Shown: positions 1 to 13,599 of the stretch, piece after piece
How the letters are laid out: each line of letters opens with the position of its first letter
Numbering within the stretch: position 1 is the first letter of the stretch
From: Cerioporus squamosus
Lineage: Eukaryota > Basidiomycota > Agaricomycetes > Polyporales > Polyporaceae
Assembly (NCBI GenBank): GCA_022592435.1
Contig: JABYQS010000021.1
Location: 186,001 to 250,000 of the forward strand
Length of the DNA: 64,000 bases
Direction: 5' to 3'
Notes under the pieces: model-generated
What the model saw: the letters and a program-made list of their open reading frames with translations, nothing else
Databases searched by the model: none
Told to the model about the DNA's origin: nothing
Made by a program: the position numbers and the translations under genes

Positions 1-2922
1 AGCAATTAAACCATGATTCTCCCTGCTGCGCACATACGGCACCATCACGGGGAGGTGGGTGCTGCTGCAGTGCATAAGCTGCGTAAATCTCCTGTAAGAA
101 CTACTCAGTATGAGCTCCAAAACCAGTATAGACTCCACGACAAACCGTGTTCAGCGGTGCCCAGTGACTAGCAAATTGCGTGCTATCCTCTGAACGCAAA
201 GGTACCAAGCCGCAAGGTCCACGGTCGGGAACGCGGATGTGGGAGAGAAAATGCCACAGTAGAACGTCCGGATTCTTGGTTCACGAGTACGAGTACATTG
301 ACGCACGTCCAATGCCAAGTCCGGTGTGCCGCCGGCGGCCTATGGCACGACACTGCGCAGGCGGGCGAGCACCGACGCGGCGGGTCCCGCCCGTTAACGC
401 AACCCGAAACGACGGACAGCTTGAGCGAGTCGATCCAAGGCGCGACCGAGTGATCCAGTGAGAATGAATGTCGTTCCAGCTTCTCGGTGCTGCGGGCCAA
501 CCGCCACATCCGGTAGCGTTGATTTGGCGTTGATGCAGTACATACTTGATCTCGCTTTCCTGGACTTTGCTGGAATTCCGTTGGAACGAGGGGCTAACAT
601 CGCTTGACACATGTCGGTTAGGATGAACGCTGATGCAGTTCGAGGGATGATGGCATGGTTACGGTCATTCACGATACGTGCATGTCTACCGGGATTACCT
701 GAGCTTCACGAGATCCTGTGGAACTTGGCCTCGGGAGGGGTCCTGTCAACCATCACCAATGCGTGAGACTGCAGTGAAGCACTCCGAGCTGCCTCGTTTC
801 ACGAATAGGCAGGCAGCCTCCTCGCTCGCCCTCGAATGAAACATGCACTCCCGCCGTACGGCGGAGACACATATTCGCGAGTCAGTATGGGATCAAGAGT
901 CTGAAATCAATAGAAACGAACGGTCACGCCGCTGCCAGCTGCGCCCGCCACCCGCTGCGCACGCGCCACAGCGACGACGAGTTGCCATATTTGGGAGGCG
1001 CGTGCCTGACTGGGAGGGTACTCGCGCCCCCTCGTCGCTGCACGGAGGTCGATTTCTCCGAGGAGTGACCGATGACAACGGTCGTCGAAGACTCGAAAGT
1101 TGCCATTCGAAGGAGCTGCAGGAGAATCGAGATACGGACTCACCCTTCAGGAGGATGTGGCTTGTTGCGAGTGTGGACCTCTATGTAGCAACGCGACGAA
1201 TGATGCGCCGCAGCATAACAGTACAGTACCAGTACTCGCACGATGAGGCTAACACGCATGGAGGACGATGCTCCAATACCAGAGGACGTCGGACCTGGAC
1301 GGAATGATGTGCGCTACTTGGCTGGAACAGCTGCGCGCTTGAGAGCGCAATGACACTGATTCGCGACAGCAGCGTGATGGATGGATCGCAGTGCGAGGAA
1401 TTTGGTTAGCTAGTCTGGGAGGATCGTCCTGAGTAAGCGTTCCGTGCTCGTCGTGGGTGCAATTAGAGCATTAGTGTTGGAAGTGCGCCATAGCTCGGGC
1501 GTGCGACTCTTAACACCTGAGGCCTGAGAACGGAGCTGCAGTCGGCGGCGTAGGGTTCTGGAGAGGATGCGCACCTGTTTTAAATGCTCGTGTGATGGAA
1601 ACATGGCCCATTCGGTGTTGCACGGATTGCGGCTTTGCCGTCCTTAAACGGATGATCCCCGACGCCGCAGAGTCGTCGCCGTCTCTCTTTCTTGTCGATG
1701 CCCAGTGTGGTGGACTCGCCCTCATTTCGAGAGGCTGCTGGTTCTAGTTAACCAGACAATTGGCATACTCCCACGGGATGCGGCGCGGACACAGGTTCTC
1801 TAAGCACAGCGCAAAGAGTCCGGGGCCCGAGGCGAAGGTGTTCGCGTTGATTTTCCCACTGAGGCGAGCTTTGACAACGCCATGACATAGGTGACCAAGA
1901 CATGTGGCCAGGATGACTGAGGATACCCACCGGCAGGCAGGGCTGCGTTGCAAGCCGGGCTTGGGCGCAGGGTGATGGTGATGGACGACGGGTTAGACTC
2001 CGATGGCGGGCTAGGCATGGAGATGAAACTCGGAGAGGATGCGCAGGAAGATGGACATAGGACACGGAGATGCGGCCCAGGAGTACATAGTACACTGCAC
2101 AGGTGTGGGAGAAGACCGAGGGCGAGAACGCGAAGAGTGGAGAGCGTGTGCGTGCGGCAAGAGAGCACGCTGCTGCCATTCGTGGGTATGTTTTCCGGAA
2201 GATGGAGGCGCATGGCGGGGTGAGGAGGACGTCGGGGGTGCTGCTCTGCTGCTCCTGTGCTGTCGCTGCGCAAGTGGCCGATGTGTGCCTCAAAATCGGG
2301 GGTCCAGCAGGGTCCAGCGAGTGACGCAACGGCGAGCAAGACTCGATCGAGATCAGCATGCACGCAGGCGCTACCGGGTCAGCAAACAGATCTTCCAGGA
2401 AAACAATCGTTCCTAATCTCTTTCCTCAACGCCGTTACTTAATCATCGCGGCTGCGCAGGGCGAGCACCATGGCTGCGGATGTGTTCGTCGCCGTCGGCT
2501 CCTTCTGCGTCGCTAGCCACGGGGCGCGCGTTGCTCTCTCGCGAGCGCGCAGGCCCGCCGCGGGCCCACGATTGGGTGGCCTGACAGCGCTGACGTCCAG
2601 CGTGGACTGACGCGAATTTATGCTTTAGGAATGCCCTTTTGGGTGCATGTGTGCACACGGGGCCAGCCGCTACCAGACGGAAGCATTCATATCAGAAGAG
2701 TCGTGCTGCACAGGGTGCGAGGACGCCCATGGTTGCCAGCGGAGCAGTCGGCGCAGGCTGCGGAGGCGAATGTGCTGCGCGCCGTGTGCGCACAGACGTC
2801 GCGGAGACGGTCGTACTCGGAACGCGCTGTCGAGTGCGGGGCGGGCAGCGGAGGCAGAGGAGTCGGACGCCGGAGACTGGCAGGGCGCGCGGAGCCGAGG
2901 GGTCGCACGGGCGGAGATTGGG
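1..2922. other. No gene recognised
   Basis: Several short open frames occur on both strands, the longest about 200 codons on the minus strand near 1750-2360. None shows a domain, a splice-linked continuation or basidiomycete-like coding texture, and they overlap one another in conflicting frames. The right-hand part, from about 2440, is GC-rich and leads into the promoter of the first regulator gene. Confidence 0.5.
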
Positions 2923-2930
2923 TATAAAGG
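2923..2930 (+). promoter_or_regulatory. TATA box of first Zn2Cys6 gene
   Basis: The sequence TATAAAGG stands about 210 bases before the ATG at 3141 in an otherwise GC-rich stretch. Pyrimidine-rich DNA follows (about 2990-3135), as is usual around fungal transcription starts. The distance implies a 5' leader of roughly 180 bases. Confidence 0.5.
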
Positions 2931-3140
2931 GTCCGGCGGAGGAGATCAATCGCCTCTCGGAGTCTCTGCCGTCGGACTGACACTGCTGCACGCCTATCTT
3001 ATCCATTCTTTCCCATCCCGCCGGTTGTGATCGTGCTTAGAGCCTTAGACAAACCAAAACCAATTATCCTCCGCAGCCGCGTATAGGCCCCTACCCGCGC
3101 CAGCCTTCCGCTGTGCTCCCTTTCTCCACATCCTCGTCCC

Positions 3141-6100
3141 ATGCCCGCAGACACCTCCAAAGCCGCCGCCGCTGCCGCCGCCGCTCGTCGCAGAAACAAT
3201 CTCAGGAGAGACACCGAGGATGTCAAATACGACAGCAGCCACGCTCGCGAGATTGAGCTAAAGCGGAGCAGGGGCGAAATCTCGTGCGCTGAGTGCCGCA
3301 GGTGCGATCACCGCATTCCTCTCCTTCCCTCCTCGCCATATTCACTCTGCGTTCTTCTCTCAACAGACTCAAGGTGTGTCCTGTCCTTCCATCCCTCTTC
3401 CGTCACAGCCGCCTTAGGCGCGTCTAGATTCGGTGCGACAAGACTATCCCCTGTCAATCGTGTCAGGTATGTATACGAGTCATGCCCTTTGTTTCAAAAT
3501 TCATCGTCCGACACTCCCCAGCGCCGAGGATGTGCAGCTCTTTGTCCAAATGGTCGGTGAGCGTTTGCTGCGTGCGGTAGGACTTGGCGCGCTGACCGTC
3601 TTATAGGTAGTCTTGCTACCGGACAGGGCACTCGGTGCGTTCTGCGCAACTCCCGCTTCTCTGTGCACCCATAAATGTAATGCCGCTCCGACAGCTTTGT
3701 TCTCGCTGCAACCGAACATCTTCACCGGCGGATAGCCAAAATGTCCGAACGCATTCACCAGCTTGAGGACGCCCTGGCAATCATGCAGGCCAAGAGCTCC
3801 AATGACCCGCACCCGCTTCTCTCGGACGGATTCACAAAGAACAAGAACATGGACGAAGACGAAGACGTCGACCTGGAACGAGGTCCCTCCGGCTCGGGTG
3901 AAGTTGTATCCGCCTTTGGGATGCTGTCCATGTCCGAACGAGGTGTCTCAAGATTCTTCGGCCCCACTGGAGGAACCGAAGTATGTATCCCCCTTCGTCC
4001 GCGCCTGCGAATCGCAGCTAACACTCGCGGCCCACTTCTAGTACTTGCTATACGTATGTACTTCAGAGCTGGCCTGTCGGTCGCTTCTCACCGGTTGGTC
4101 TTTAGTCTGATAACGAGGGCCCGTCGTCACCCAGTACCGGTAGCAGGTCCCCCGAGTCCATGCGCGACTCCAAGACCCCGCCGCTCTCGGGCGAGATCAC
4201 CCGCTTCTCGAACGCATTCCCCTTCACCCCCATGGGTCCTCCGCACCAGGTCTACGAGATGATCGAGAGTCATCTACCCCCCTACCCACGCGCATGTGAG
4301 CTCGCCGAGTCATATGTCACTCACGCTGCCTGGCTGTTCCGAAGTGTCCCCCGAACACAGCTCTTTGACGAGATGATCCCGCACTTCTACAAGCGGGTCC
4401 CAGGCGAGGAGACCCCGCTGCCAAGCGGCGACTATGGTAGTCCGCATGAGTTGGCCCTCCTGCTGCTGTGCTTCGCCATCGGCGCGCTTGTCGACCTGAA
4501 GCAGAATCCGTACAACTCAGAGGCCGATCACTACTGCCAACTCGCTCAGGCAGCGATGTGCCTGCGGCCCGTCCTGTCGAACCCGACGCTCGTGACAATT
4601 CAGGCGCTTCACTTGCATAGCATATACGTGGCCATGGTCGGTAACGAGCAAGGCGGCCAAGACAACAACATGGAGCTGTCCTGGGCCCTCGTTACCCTCG
4701 CCGGACAGCTCTCTCACACGGTATGTATACGGCCGAGTTGTTATGGTTTGGTTGCTGACCGCTCGCCTGACTGCTCTTCCAGATCGGTTTGCGTAAGTCC
4801 CCTACTCCCGCTGTTATACTTTTGCCGGTATCCCTGACATATGCGTTTCGCCTTGTAGACCGAGACAGCGCAAGGTTTGGTTTCACGCCGGAAATTGTAG
4901 AGCGGAGACGGGTGACCTTCTGGGACCTCTTTGTCGCCGATGCATGGCAGGTCGGTGGACCCGCCCTCGAGCTTGTTAGAAACCTGCTGACCGAGAGCAG
5001 AGTCTTATGACGGGAAGACCACCTGTCATCCAGCGTGATTACGTCGACTGCAAATTTCCGACACCCCAGGCCCCATTGGACGAGGAAGAGGGCGAGGAAA
5101 GAGAGGCAGCCTGTGAGTCCCGTGGCTCCCTGATATCCTCCCCGTGCGCTTTTGTCGCTGACCAGATTACCGGCCCCGCAGTCGAGAACTGGGGCTTCCG
5201 ATTTGCGCTGACGTGCGTGTCCGAGGTCGCGGCGAAGACGCTCACTGCGGAAGCGCCGTCCTACGAGACCATCATGGAGCTCGACCGTAAAGTGCGCGAG
5301 TTCCCGATTCCGCCGGACGCTGCGGCGATGCAGGAGGACCTCGAGACCCCTCCGGACAGCGAGCCGCCACCGCTGCAAGACAGTATGATTCGTTTCGTGC
5401 TGGCGCACTCGCGGGAAGTCAGTGAGTATCCCGGTTCCTCGGCTTCGGTTGCGGGGTCACATGCTGAGCACCCGTCCTTTCTCCTCTTCCGTTCATGTTG
5501 TAACTTGTGACCAGTTCTCCTGTTTCTCCACCGCAGCTTTTTCGCACAGGCGATCATCGACTGTCCGAGGAACCCGCTAAGGAGTACGTACGCGCACTCC
5601 TTCCTTGTGGCGTACCGGTCATCCGGGACGATCCTGAAGGTCGTGCGAGAGCAGTTCAGCCTGTACCCGCACATGTGTGCGCGGTTCTGGGTTATCTGGA
5701 CGTTCGCGTTCTCATCGGCGGTGAGTATTTCTGGCAATTCATGTTGCCTTTTTGGTCACTGATTTACGTTGTCTTGATCGGGACTCGCTGCTTCGTGCGC
5801 AGGTGGTGTTTGCTACCATTGTTACCCGCGGACCTCGTTCGGCGATGGCTCCGCAGGCCCTGGCACAGCTTGACCAGGCGTACGAGCTGTTCACACAGGC
5901 GTCGAAGCACAGCAGACGTGCCGCCAAAGCACTGGTACGCATACATCCCCTCTGAGCCTCTTCCTGCGATGATCGCTGACCGTGCCCCTCACTGCCACTC
6001 CCACTGCGCCGCCACCCGTTTTCTAATGATCCTGCGCGAAACCGACAGCCCATCCTTCTCCGGCTGCGAGAGAAGGCTCACTGCGCATTCGCGGCTGCGC

Positions 6101-6859
6101 AGAACGACCCGGTCGGCACTTCGATGTACGACGGCGAGCTGTGGAACATCAAGTCCGAGACAGACGAGGACGAGCTCGATATCTTCGCAGGGCGCACCCC
6201 CGTTGTCGCGTCGAAGAAGCCGTCCCCAAGCCCAGGGCGCATCCCCGCGCCTGCCCCAGGTGCTGGTGAGAGGAACGGGACCGGGCTGCAGCTCATCACA
6301 CCCCCGACGACGATCCCGATCGCTCCCATCCCGGACCGAGCAGCGGCATCTCGCTGACGGACGCGTGGCCCGTGCACGGGGCGGGCGCGCAGATCCAGCA
6401 TGCCCCATCCCCGTTCGAGAGCCAGCCGCCACCCCCGCCTCCGCAGATGCAGTCGCATCAGTCCCAATACCGGATGAGCTTCTCCCACCCGCCACCTCCG
6501 CCGCCTGGGGCGCAGGGGTACCAGTGGGTTGGGCAGCACTCCCCAAGCACGCTTAATCCGCCTGCGCAGGGATACGGCGAGGGATTTCCCCGACGCACGC
6601 TGGGCATGGACATGGGCATGGACAGTACAGCCCGCATCCGCACGGGTCGCCATTCCCTGATGTGGACCTGCTGCAGCGGTATGCGAACCCGTCATACCAG
6701 CAGCAGCAGCAGCAACCTCATCCTGGCCAGCCGCGGCCGCCACAGCAGCAGTCGCACTACGCGCCGCCGCCCGAGCTGGTGAACCTGGGGCTGGCGTCGA
6801 GGCATGGGAGGCTGGACGAGCGGTGGACGTCGTTCATGCATGAGAATGGGTTCTTGTAG
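3141..6859 (+). CDS. Zn2Cys6 transcription factor, paralog 1
   Basis: Probable nuclear DNA-binding regulator with an N-terminal Zn2Cys6 binuclear cluster and a central fungal-specific (MHR-type) region. An Ala-rich leader and a basic stretch precede ISCAECRRLKIRC; the cluster is spread over short exons and closes with IPCQSC..RRGC and LCPNG. A heptad-like helix follows (MSERIHQLEDALAIMQ, about 3740-3785), a likely dimerisation coiled coil. The middle region (4160-5900) matches the next gene exon by exon. The tail is rich in Pro and Gln and ends in WTSFMHENGFL. The start is the only ATG in frame with the cluster. Reading the tail needs two single-base frame changes, near 6340 and 6620, which may be sequence errors. 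Target genes cannot be inferred. It is tandem to its paralog, so a local duplication is likely. Confidence 0.88.
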
Positions 6860-8144
6860 GTGCAGTGCTGCTAGTGCATGCACCCCTCGTCCGTCCTGGT
6901 CCGGTCCCCCGTCTACCCTGCGCCATCTCCATCCACCGCCTACGGCACTGTCTTGTATCTTGTCGCCATATCCCCGCAACTCTCCAGCCTTTCTTGCCCC
7001 GCATCCCGGGTCCGTGCATAACCCCACCCGCCTATAGACTCCCAACGTCTACGCGTCGCGGCCCTTCGTTCTTGGTTGTCCGTTGAGATCGCACTCAATT
7101 GTCACTGCTTTGTCGGAACCATCCCTCTCGTCGATCGCTTTGTACGGTTATCACGATCATCCCGCACATTCCCCTCCCGATTGCCGTCGTCCCCTGTCAT
7201 CATACGTACATGTCCCTCTGGCTCCGTGCATCCCTGTCCCTGTCGCTGGTATGGCTCAGAATCATTGTCTTCTTGTCGGTGTATCGTATAGTGTACATAT
7301 TGCTGGCCGTCCGAGTTGGCTGTGTTAATCACATCGATCATGTGCTGCGTCTGGACTCGCACACAGTAAGAAAGTATGTATGCTTGGTAACACTGGAGGG
7401 AGGGTGAGTAAAGGTCTCCGAGCCTCGAGACATATGCGACTAGTCTTGATCGAAATGGCGCCCCTTCGCAGGTGCACGGCTTTCGGGCTTATCGGGTCAC
7501 GTGGATCATGTTTACGCGTCAACATGCACAAACAACGCGAACACGTCTCCCACTTGTATGTCCAACCTGCCAGCCCCCTGATGACCTGAGCATCTGCGGA
7601 AGTGCCGACACATACTTTTCCCGTCGACTTGAGCACCTCAGTGGCGGTCAGTGCAGGCATTGCACGGTTCAGATGTGTGTCTGGGAGACGCTTGACAAGG
7701 CGCTTCGAGGTCAGCGTAACGTGATCTGGTCAATGGGGCGCTCTGATTGGCCAGATCACTGCAATTCCGAAAATTCCGACTGTGCAGGGGACGAAGGCGG
7801 TGGACCTGCAAGGGGGGCGCGTCTAGCAGCAGACCATATACAAAAATGGATCGACTGTCATCCATCCGTCCGTATATGGTCAAGCAACGGAGACTAATAT
7901 GCGACAGGAGCGCGCCTGAACGGGATGAGTCAGCAATATGAGAGGAAAGCGCGCGATCGGCATTGGCTGCCGCGGGGCTTTGTCCCGGTCATCCGTGTCG
8001 CCCGGAGCAAGGAGGAGGATAATGTAGGCGCCCTTGCGCAGTGCGCCTCGGTAGTCGGTATGCAAGCTCTGACTCTTTCTCTCATCTACCCCGCGTCCAC
8101 TGTTGTATGCTCGTTGCACGTCTACCCTCCCGAGGCCTCCAGCC
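6860..8144. other. Intergenic between the two regulator genes
   Basis: This holds the 3' end of the first regulator gene and the promoter of the second. Open frames at 7080-7900 overlap in conflicting frames and look non-coding. A weak TATA-like stretch (TATACAAAAA) lies near 7838-7850, about 300 bases before the next ATG. Confidence 0.5.
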
Positions 8145-11100
8145 ATGCCGCAAGACCAGCAACGCAGGAACTCGCGTAAACTGTCCACCGAAGACGACGT
8201 CGAGGTGAAGCGGGCAAGGGGCGAGATTTCGTGTGCTGAGTGCAGGCGGTATGTGGATTTCCTCGGCTCGTCATGTTTCTCTTCTCTCTTCTTCGAAGAT
8301 CTTCCATTCCAATCCATATTCTCTCCGACTCATGCTACCCATGGATCGTTCACCTTCCTTCGACGCTCTCACCGAGGTCCGATGTGCATGACCGCTGACT
8401 AACGTTTCCCCGCAGGCTGAAGCTCAAATGCGACAAGAAGATCCCCTGCGGTAGCTGCGTGCGCCGAGGATGCACGTCCATATGTCCAAACGGTGCGTGC
8501 ATCGGCATTGCTTTGCTTTGCCCGTGTGGGGCCGTGTGTTTGTCTTGTGTGACTATCTCCGCACACGATTGACCCGGCGGCACCGTGCATCGGGCTAACA
8601 ACTTCTTCCAACAGGAAGCCTTTCTGCGGGCCAAGGTACAAGGTGAGAGTCCGTCCTTCCCGGGGCGTGGGCCACGACCGTGCCCTGATGCGCTCGGCGT
8701 GTGGCACGACAAGCAGCGCCCGCTAACCGGTAGCAGATATTTTCGAGCTGAATCCCGGTGACCACAAATCTCCCCAAACCTGCTTTGGTCAGTCTTGGCG
8801 AACGGAAGGCTCGTGTCCTCACTACAAGGGATGCTGGAGTAAGCGGCCCAATACGTCCCGAGATCGCTGCGAGTCCGGAATATGCTACCTTCCCCGCACG
8901 TTATGGGCTGCAGGAAAGGTAGCATATCCTGGTGGGTCGCTTTTTGACCAAAGAACGCCCGGTTCAGGTTGCTTCTCGTGCTATATCATGGTCGTGTGAT
9001 GTCATCGGATATCATACCGTCATCGCTGCCAGGCTCTGCCAGGAAGTGACTGCTCATGATCTGGACTACACCTTGGAGTCATGGAGGATGTGTCGAATAT
9101 GATCGAGGAACGCTAGATTACCGGGATTCTCTGCAACATTCCCTGCTACCGGCCTTAGGGACGTCGTGCTGATGCGATCGGGGTGTGGTGGCGGCCGCGG
9201 CCGCGTTAGCGATGTCAGGTGCATGGCTAACACTTTCCTTGGCACGATCCCTGGTTGTCTCCGATTGTGTATGGGACGCGGGCGTGCCTAGATTCATCCT
9301 CGCGGACACGGAGCAGCTGCATCGCAAGATCGCTGAGATGAGCGAGCGCATCAGGCAGCTGGAAGACGCGCTTGCCATCTTTCAGGCCGGCATCTCGCAC
9401 GAGCGCCATCCGCTCCTCCGGGACGAGCTGCTCACGATCAAGTTTGGCCCCGAGGTGCGGCGGACGGTCGACGATGAGCACAACAGGGACCTACTGTCCA
9501 GCACCATCGACGCGCTCGGTACGCTCACGATCGGCGAACATGGGGAATCGAAGTACTTCGGCCGCTCGGCTGGTTCAGAGGTGAGTCGGTTTGCTGCGAG
9601 CGCGGTAGTGTTTCCATGTATGCTGACGGCCCAATCAGACGATGCTCTCAGTACGTGTATCCGTGCGTGCAAGTGGGCTAAAGGAGGTATTGACTTTCCA
9701 TGTACAGGGTACTGGTAGCGGATACGGCCTTGACGACGAGGCGGAAGCGGCCCCTGCCCTTGAACCGGAACTTGCAAACGTCGCCATACCCTTTCCGATG
9801 GCGATCATCGAGGAGGGTACTGACGCACTAATCGCGAAGCTGGAAGCCCACCTTCCACCTCAGCCTCGGGCATGGGCTCTCTGCGAAACGTTTTTGGAAC
9901 ATCTCTCATGGTGGTGCCGGCCTCTGAGACGGGACGAGCTCATTGACGACGTCCTGGTTCCAATATACAAGTGCGTGAAGGATCCCAAAAGGACCAGCTA
10001 TCACCGTGACGACGAGGACGACCGGTGTCCACATCTGCTTGCGGTTCTCTTCTTCGTCTTGGCTCTGGGCTCCTTGGTCGACTTGACATTAGCTCCGTGC
10101 AGCGCCGAAGCAGAGCTGTACTACCGACTCGGCAGGGCTGCTCTCTCGCTTCGCTCGGTCTTCGACTCGCCGGAGCTCGAAACCGTGCAGGCTGTTGCAC
10201 TCATGGGATTGTACCACAGTCTCTGTACAAGTCGGTACTCCCTTGAGAGCGCGTGGCGTATCATCTCGATGGCGGCTAAGCTCGCACAAAGCGTAAGTGA
10301 ACAACCATATCAATTCAATCATGGCTCAAGACCCTGTCCCATGACAGGTTGGACTACGTCTGTGACTCCATTGTATACTTCTGGAAGGGCGCTGACACGA
10401 TGCTCTTCGCTTTAGACCGAGATAGCGCACAGTGGAAGTTAGGCGCGAAGCAAGTACAACGGCGGCGTAACCTATTCTGGGAGTTGTTCACGCTGGATGC
10501 TATCCACGTAAGTCGTAGCTCTACGGCCTAACCTTGTGACTATACTCACATTTCTCAGAGCATGTCTCTCGGCCGTCCGCCGGCTATTACGTTCAGTCAC
10601 ATCGACTGCGAACTGCCCGATGATGAGGAAGCAGGGACGGACGAGGATGGCACAAGCTTGCGTGGATGTTCGTACCGCCGCCTCTGCCTCGAGACGTAAA
10701 AATCCACTGATACAATTCTTTCTCATGTTCAGATTGGGCGTTCAAGCACAGCTTTGGGCGCGACATCTACTGTACTGTTATCGATGGCATGCTCTCCGCC
10801 AAGCCGCCGTCATATGCCGAGGTACTCGAGTTTGACCGCAAGATCAGGCAGACGACGCTGCCAAACGTGCGTCTGTACCTCCGACCGGAGGAGGCGAATT
10901 ACAGCAATCCATCGGTGGTCCTAAAGTCATTCTTCCTATCCCATTTCCGGAGCATCAGTGCGTCTCAACCTCAGGTCCATGTCATCCACCCTTGGCTCAT
11001 GTTCTGTCCTTCCATTCCTCAGCCATGATTCACATACACCGTACCTTCTTCGCCCAGGCACTCCTCGATCACCCTACGAATCCTTTGGCAAGCCCATACG

Positions 11101-12537
11101 CTCCGTCATTCCTGGCCGCGAACAGGTGTGCTTCTATTCTCCTCCGCAGCTTCCTCCACCATTGGAATCGAAGGTATATTCACTCTCGTCACTGCTTATC
11201 ACCATGATAATCTAATTTGCCATTCAGTCCTGAGTTATGCAGCCGGTTCTGGGGCATGTGGACCCACGCATTTTCAGCTGCGGTGCGTGTCCTTCACAGC
11301 TGCACGCCCGCCTGTCAACATAGAGGGCGTCGGCGCATACCGAGTTCATATGTGATGCTGACATGTGGTGTGATACCAGGTTATCTTGGGCAGCACCGTC
11401 ACGCGTTCACCAAACGCAACAATGGCGCCCAGCGCTCTCACGGATCTTGACCTCGCAGTGGACTTCTTTGAACGTGGTGCTCAGCTGAGCCCTCGAGCTA
11501 GGCAGGCCTTGGTGCGTCTTAATTCCATTCAATGCTCTTGCATGCCAGCGCACGGTATACAGGCGACCTATTTTGACACCTCACTGACGTGTGCTTCCTC
11601 GCCCTTGTCACTCTGGGTTCTGCCCCTGCAGCCGATATTGCGTAACCTCAAGGAACGCGCGCTGCGCGCATTCACGGAGTACCGGAACCGCCACACGTCG
11701 CCGTCATCCCTGGACATTCAGCTCCGGATAGGCCCGGAGGACGAATTCCACGACGAGCTTGCGATCTTTGGTGGTCAGACACGCGTCGTCACGAACAAAT
11801 TCCTCTCTCGCAAACGCACCCGCATACCTACCAAGCCCTTCTCGCCCACGTCCACCACGTCCACGTCCACCACGTCAACGACGCCCGTTCCTCCCGCTCC
11901 GAGCACGACACCGCTCACCGCGTCCACCCCGAGCGACGATGGCACGCCGCTTCCGCAGAACGTGGAAGAGCAGATGTCGAACATCCACCCTTCGCTGATG
12001 GAGTACCTCTCACTCTTCCCTGCGGATGCGTCCGTGTTGGTCGTCAACCCGCCACAGCTGCCGCCACAGCAATCGCAGCATCGGACCTCCGTGGATACTG
12101 CTACCGCGAGTACCTCCAGCACGGACTCTGTGGTGGGTCAGTCGACCCGGACGACTTCGCCCAATGCCATGTTCCCCCATCCGCAATCCCAACCCATCAG
12201 CGCACTCCCGGGCACGACCCCCAAGTCCGATGCCAAAGCTCAACCTCAGCCTCAGCTGCAGCAATACGGACAGCCCCAAACAGGGTCCTCGGCCGCTCAG
12301 CTGGATCCCCTACAGTTCTTGGACGTGCTCCCGGACGCGAACCCCGCGGGACCGATCGCCGACGCATCCTTCTTTGCGATGGGGCCGAACATGTCGACAG
12401 GCATCTTCGATGGTTCGTTTACGCCGGGGGAGCTCGGCGAGCAGTGGACGTCGCTCATGCGCCAGACGGGCTTCTTCGACGCGCCAGGAATGCAAGATGC
12501 GTTTGCGGGGCAAGGGGATTCGTTCCCGCAGTACTGA
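8145..12537 (+). CDS. Zn2Cys6 transcription factor, paralog 2
   Basis: Probable nuclear regulator, a tandem paralog of the preceding gene on the same strand. The first exon gives a short basic leader and ISCAECRR. The next gives LKLKCDKKIPCGSC and RRGC..IC, completing the six cysteines. After a very long intron comes the helix MSERIRQLEDALAIFQA, nearly the same as in paralog 1. The central fungal-specific region runs about 9720-11510, with several short introns at matching places. The last exon encodes a Ser/Thr/Pro- and Gln-rich tail that ends in GDSFPQY; such tails often activate transcription. No frame break is needed in the tail, unlike paralog 1. Shared exon pattern and spacing point to a tandem duplication that has since diverged. 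The regulated pathway is unknown. Confidence 0.88.
8643..9291 (+). other. Unusually long intron in paralog 2
   Basis: The donor follows the codons for GQGT plus AG at 8642, and the acceptor precedes the frame giving FILADTEQLHRKIAEM at 9292. The intron is about 649 bases, whereas the equivalent intron in paralog 1 (3635-3694) is 60. The insert has no long coding frame in the gene's direction and contains GCGGCCGCGGCCGC near 9190. An inserted mobile element is possible, but no terminal repeats are clear. Confidence 0.6.
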
Positions 12538-13254
12538 TGCTGCCCATCGCCGTTCACGAGTATGTTTCCTCTTTTGCATGACATCTGTTCGTACGTTCGA
12601 TTCGTATCGTCCAGTCGACTACCCTCCATGGCTATGTCTTCACGATCTGCTCTCGTCTACTATATATTCGTACATGATGATGGGTGCGGGCTAATGCCTA
12701 CGTCTCGATTTAGTGCTTGACACTCCTCTCTATTCCTGCCACCCTGCCCACTTGGTTCGTCCTCTGTTACCCCTCGGTATTGCTCTGCTTTGTTGTAGCC
12801 GTCCAGGCGTCCTAGATATGAAGCCCGATGACCCGGTGTCGTGTACGATAGTAATGTGTCACCGTCGAAGTCCAATGCATATTGTTACTGTCTCGCAGGG
12901 AGCTGCTGTAGAGTACCTTGGGACTGGAAGACGACGAAGTGTGGGGTCCTGCGCACCATGGCATTGAATTCTGGGTTTCCACTAGAAACCGATGGTGTTA
13001 GCTAACCTCAATTGGCATCGGGAAATCTACATACTCCTGCTCTGGTGGGACAAGTCGACCACGACTGAAGAGCACTAGTGAAGTTGGAGCGCAGCTAGTA
13101 AGTGGGCGCGTCGTGTCACAGCGTTACGCGACGCGTCATATCGGAGGTGGGGACCGGTCCGCCGCAAGCACCATTACTAGCTGCAGCTGCCTAACGACTC
13201 TATCCTGAACCGCCACCACCTTCCTCACGATGACGACGAGACCATCACCGCCAG
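12538..13254. other. Intergenic, no gene seen
   Basis: This is the 3' region of the second regulator gene and the upstream region of the F-box gene. I see no conserved coding frame, RNA gene or repeat. Confidence 0.5.
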
Positions 13255-13599
13255 ATGGCACCTCACAAGAAATACAAGACAGAGGCGACCGCAGAACCGT
13301 CGTCCATCATAGAGGGCAGAGCTGTACGGCGACAGACTGAGAGAGGCAGTTTGCAGGACTTGCCAGACTTTGCGGTAGAGATCCAGCTCGAGGTGCGTGT
13401 TCTTCCGGCGAAGAGCAATCTACTCCTAGCGCATATTGCAATGCTTGAATTATGGAGGTGGTCCAAGTATGAGTTACGCATGAGGCACGGTGACTGGCCA
13501 GGTATGCCATGGCCATGGCCATGGCTAGACAAGGGGGGCCATAGTGATGTGCCATCAGACGGCTTGATAGGTTCGCCATGATGGGCCGCGAGGTGAAGC

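Noticed and set aside
843..1307. 154-codon plus-strand open frame
   Set aside because: Arg-rich composition, no motif, and no nearby promoter or splice structure.
1748..2359. 203-codon minus-strand open frame
   Set aside because: Overlaps other long frames, is Ser/Pro/Arg-rich as expected of GC-rich non-coding DNA, and has no domain or linked exons.
6078..6743. 221-codon minus-strand frame
   Set aside because: Antisense to the tail of the first regulator; created by its repetitive Pro/Gln codons.
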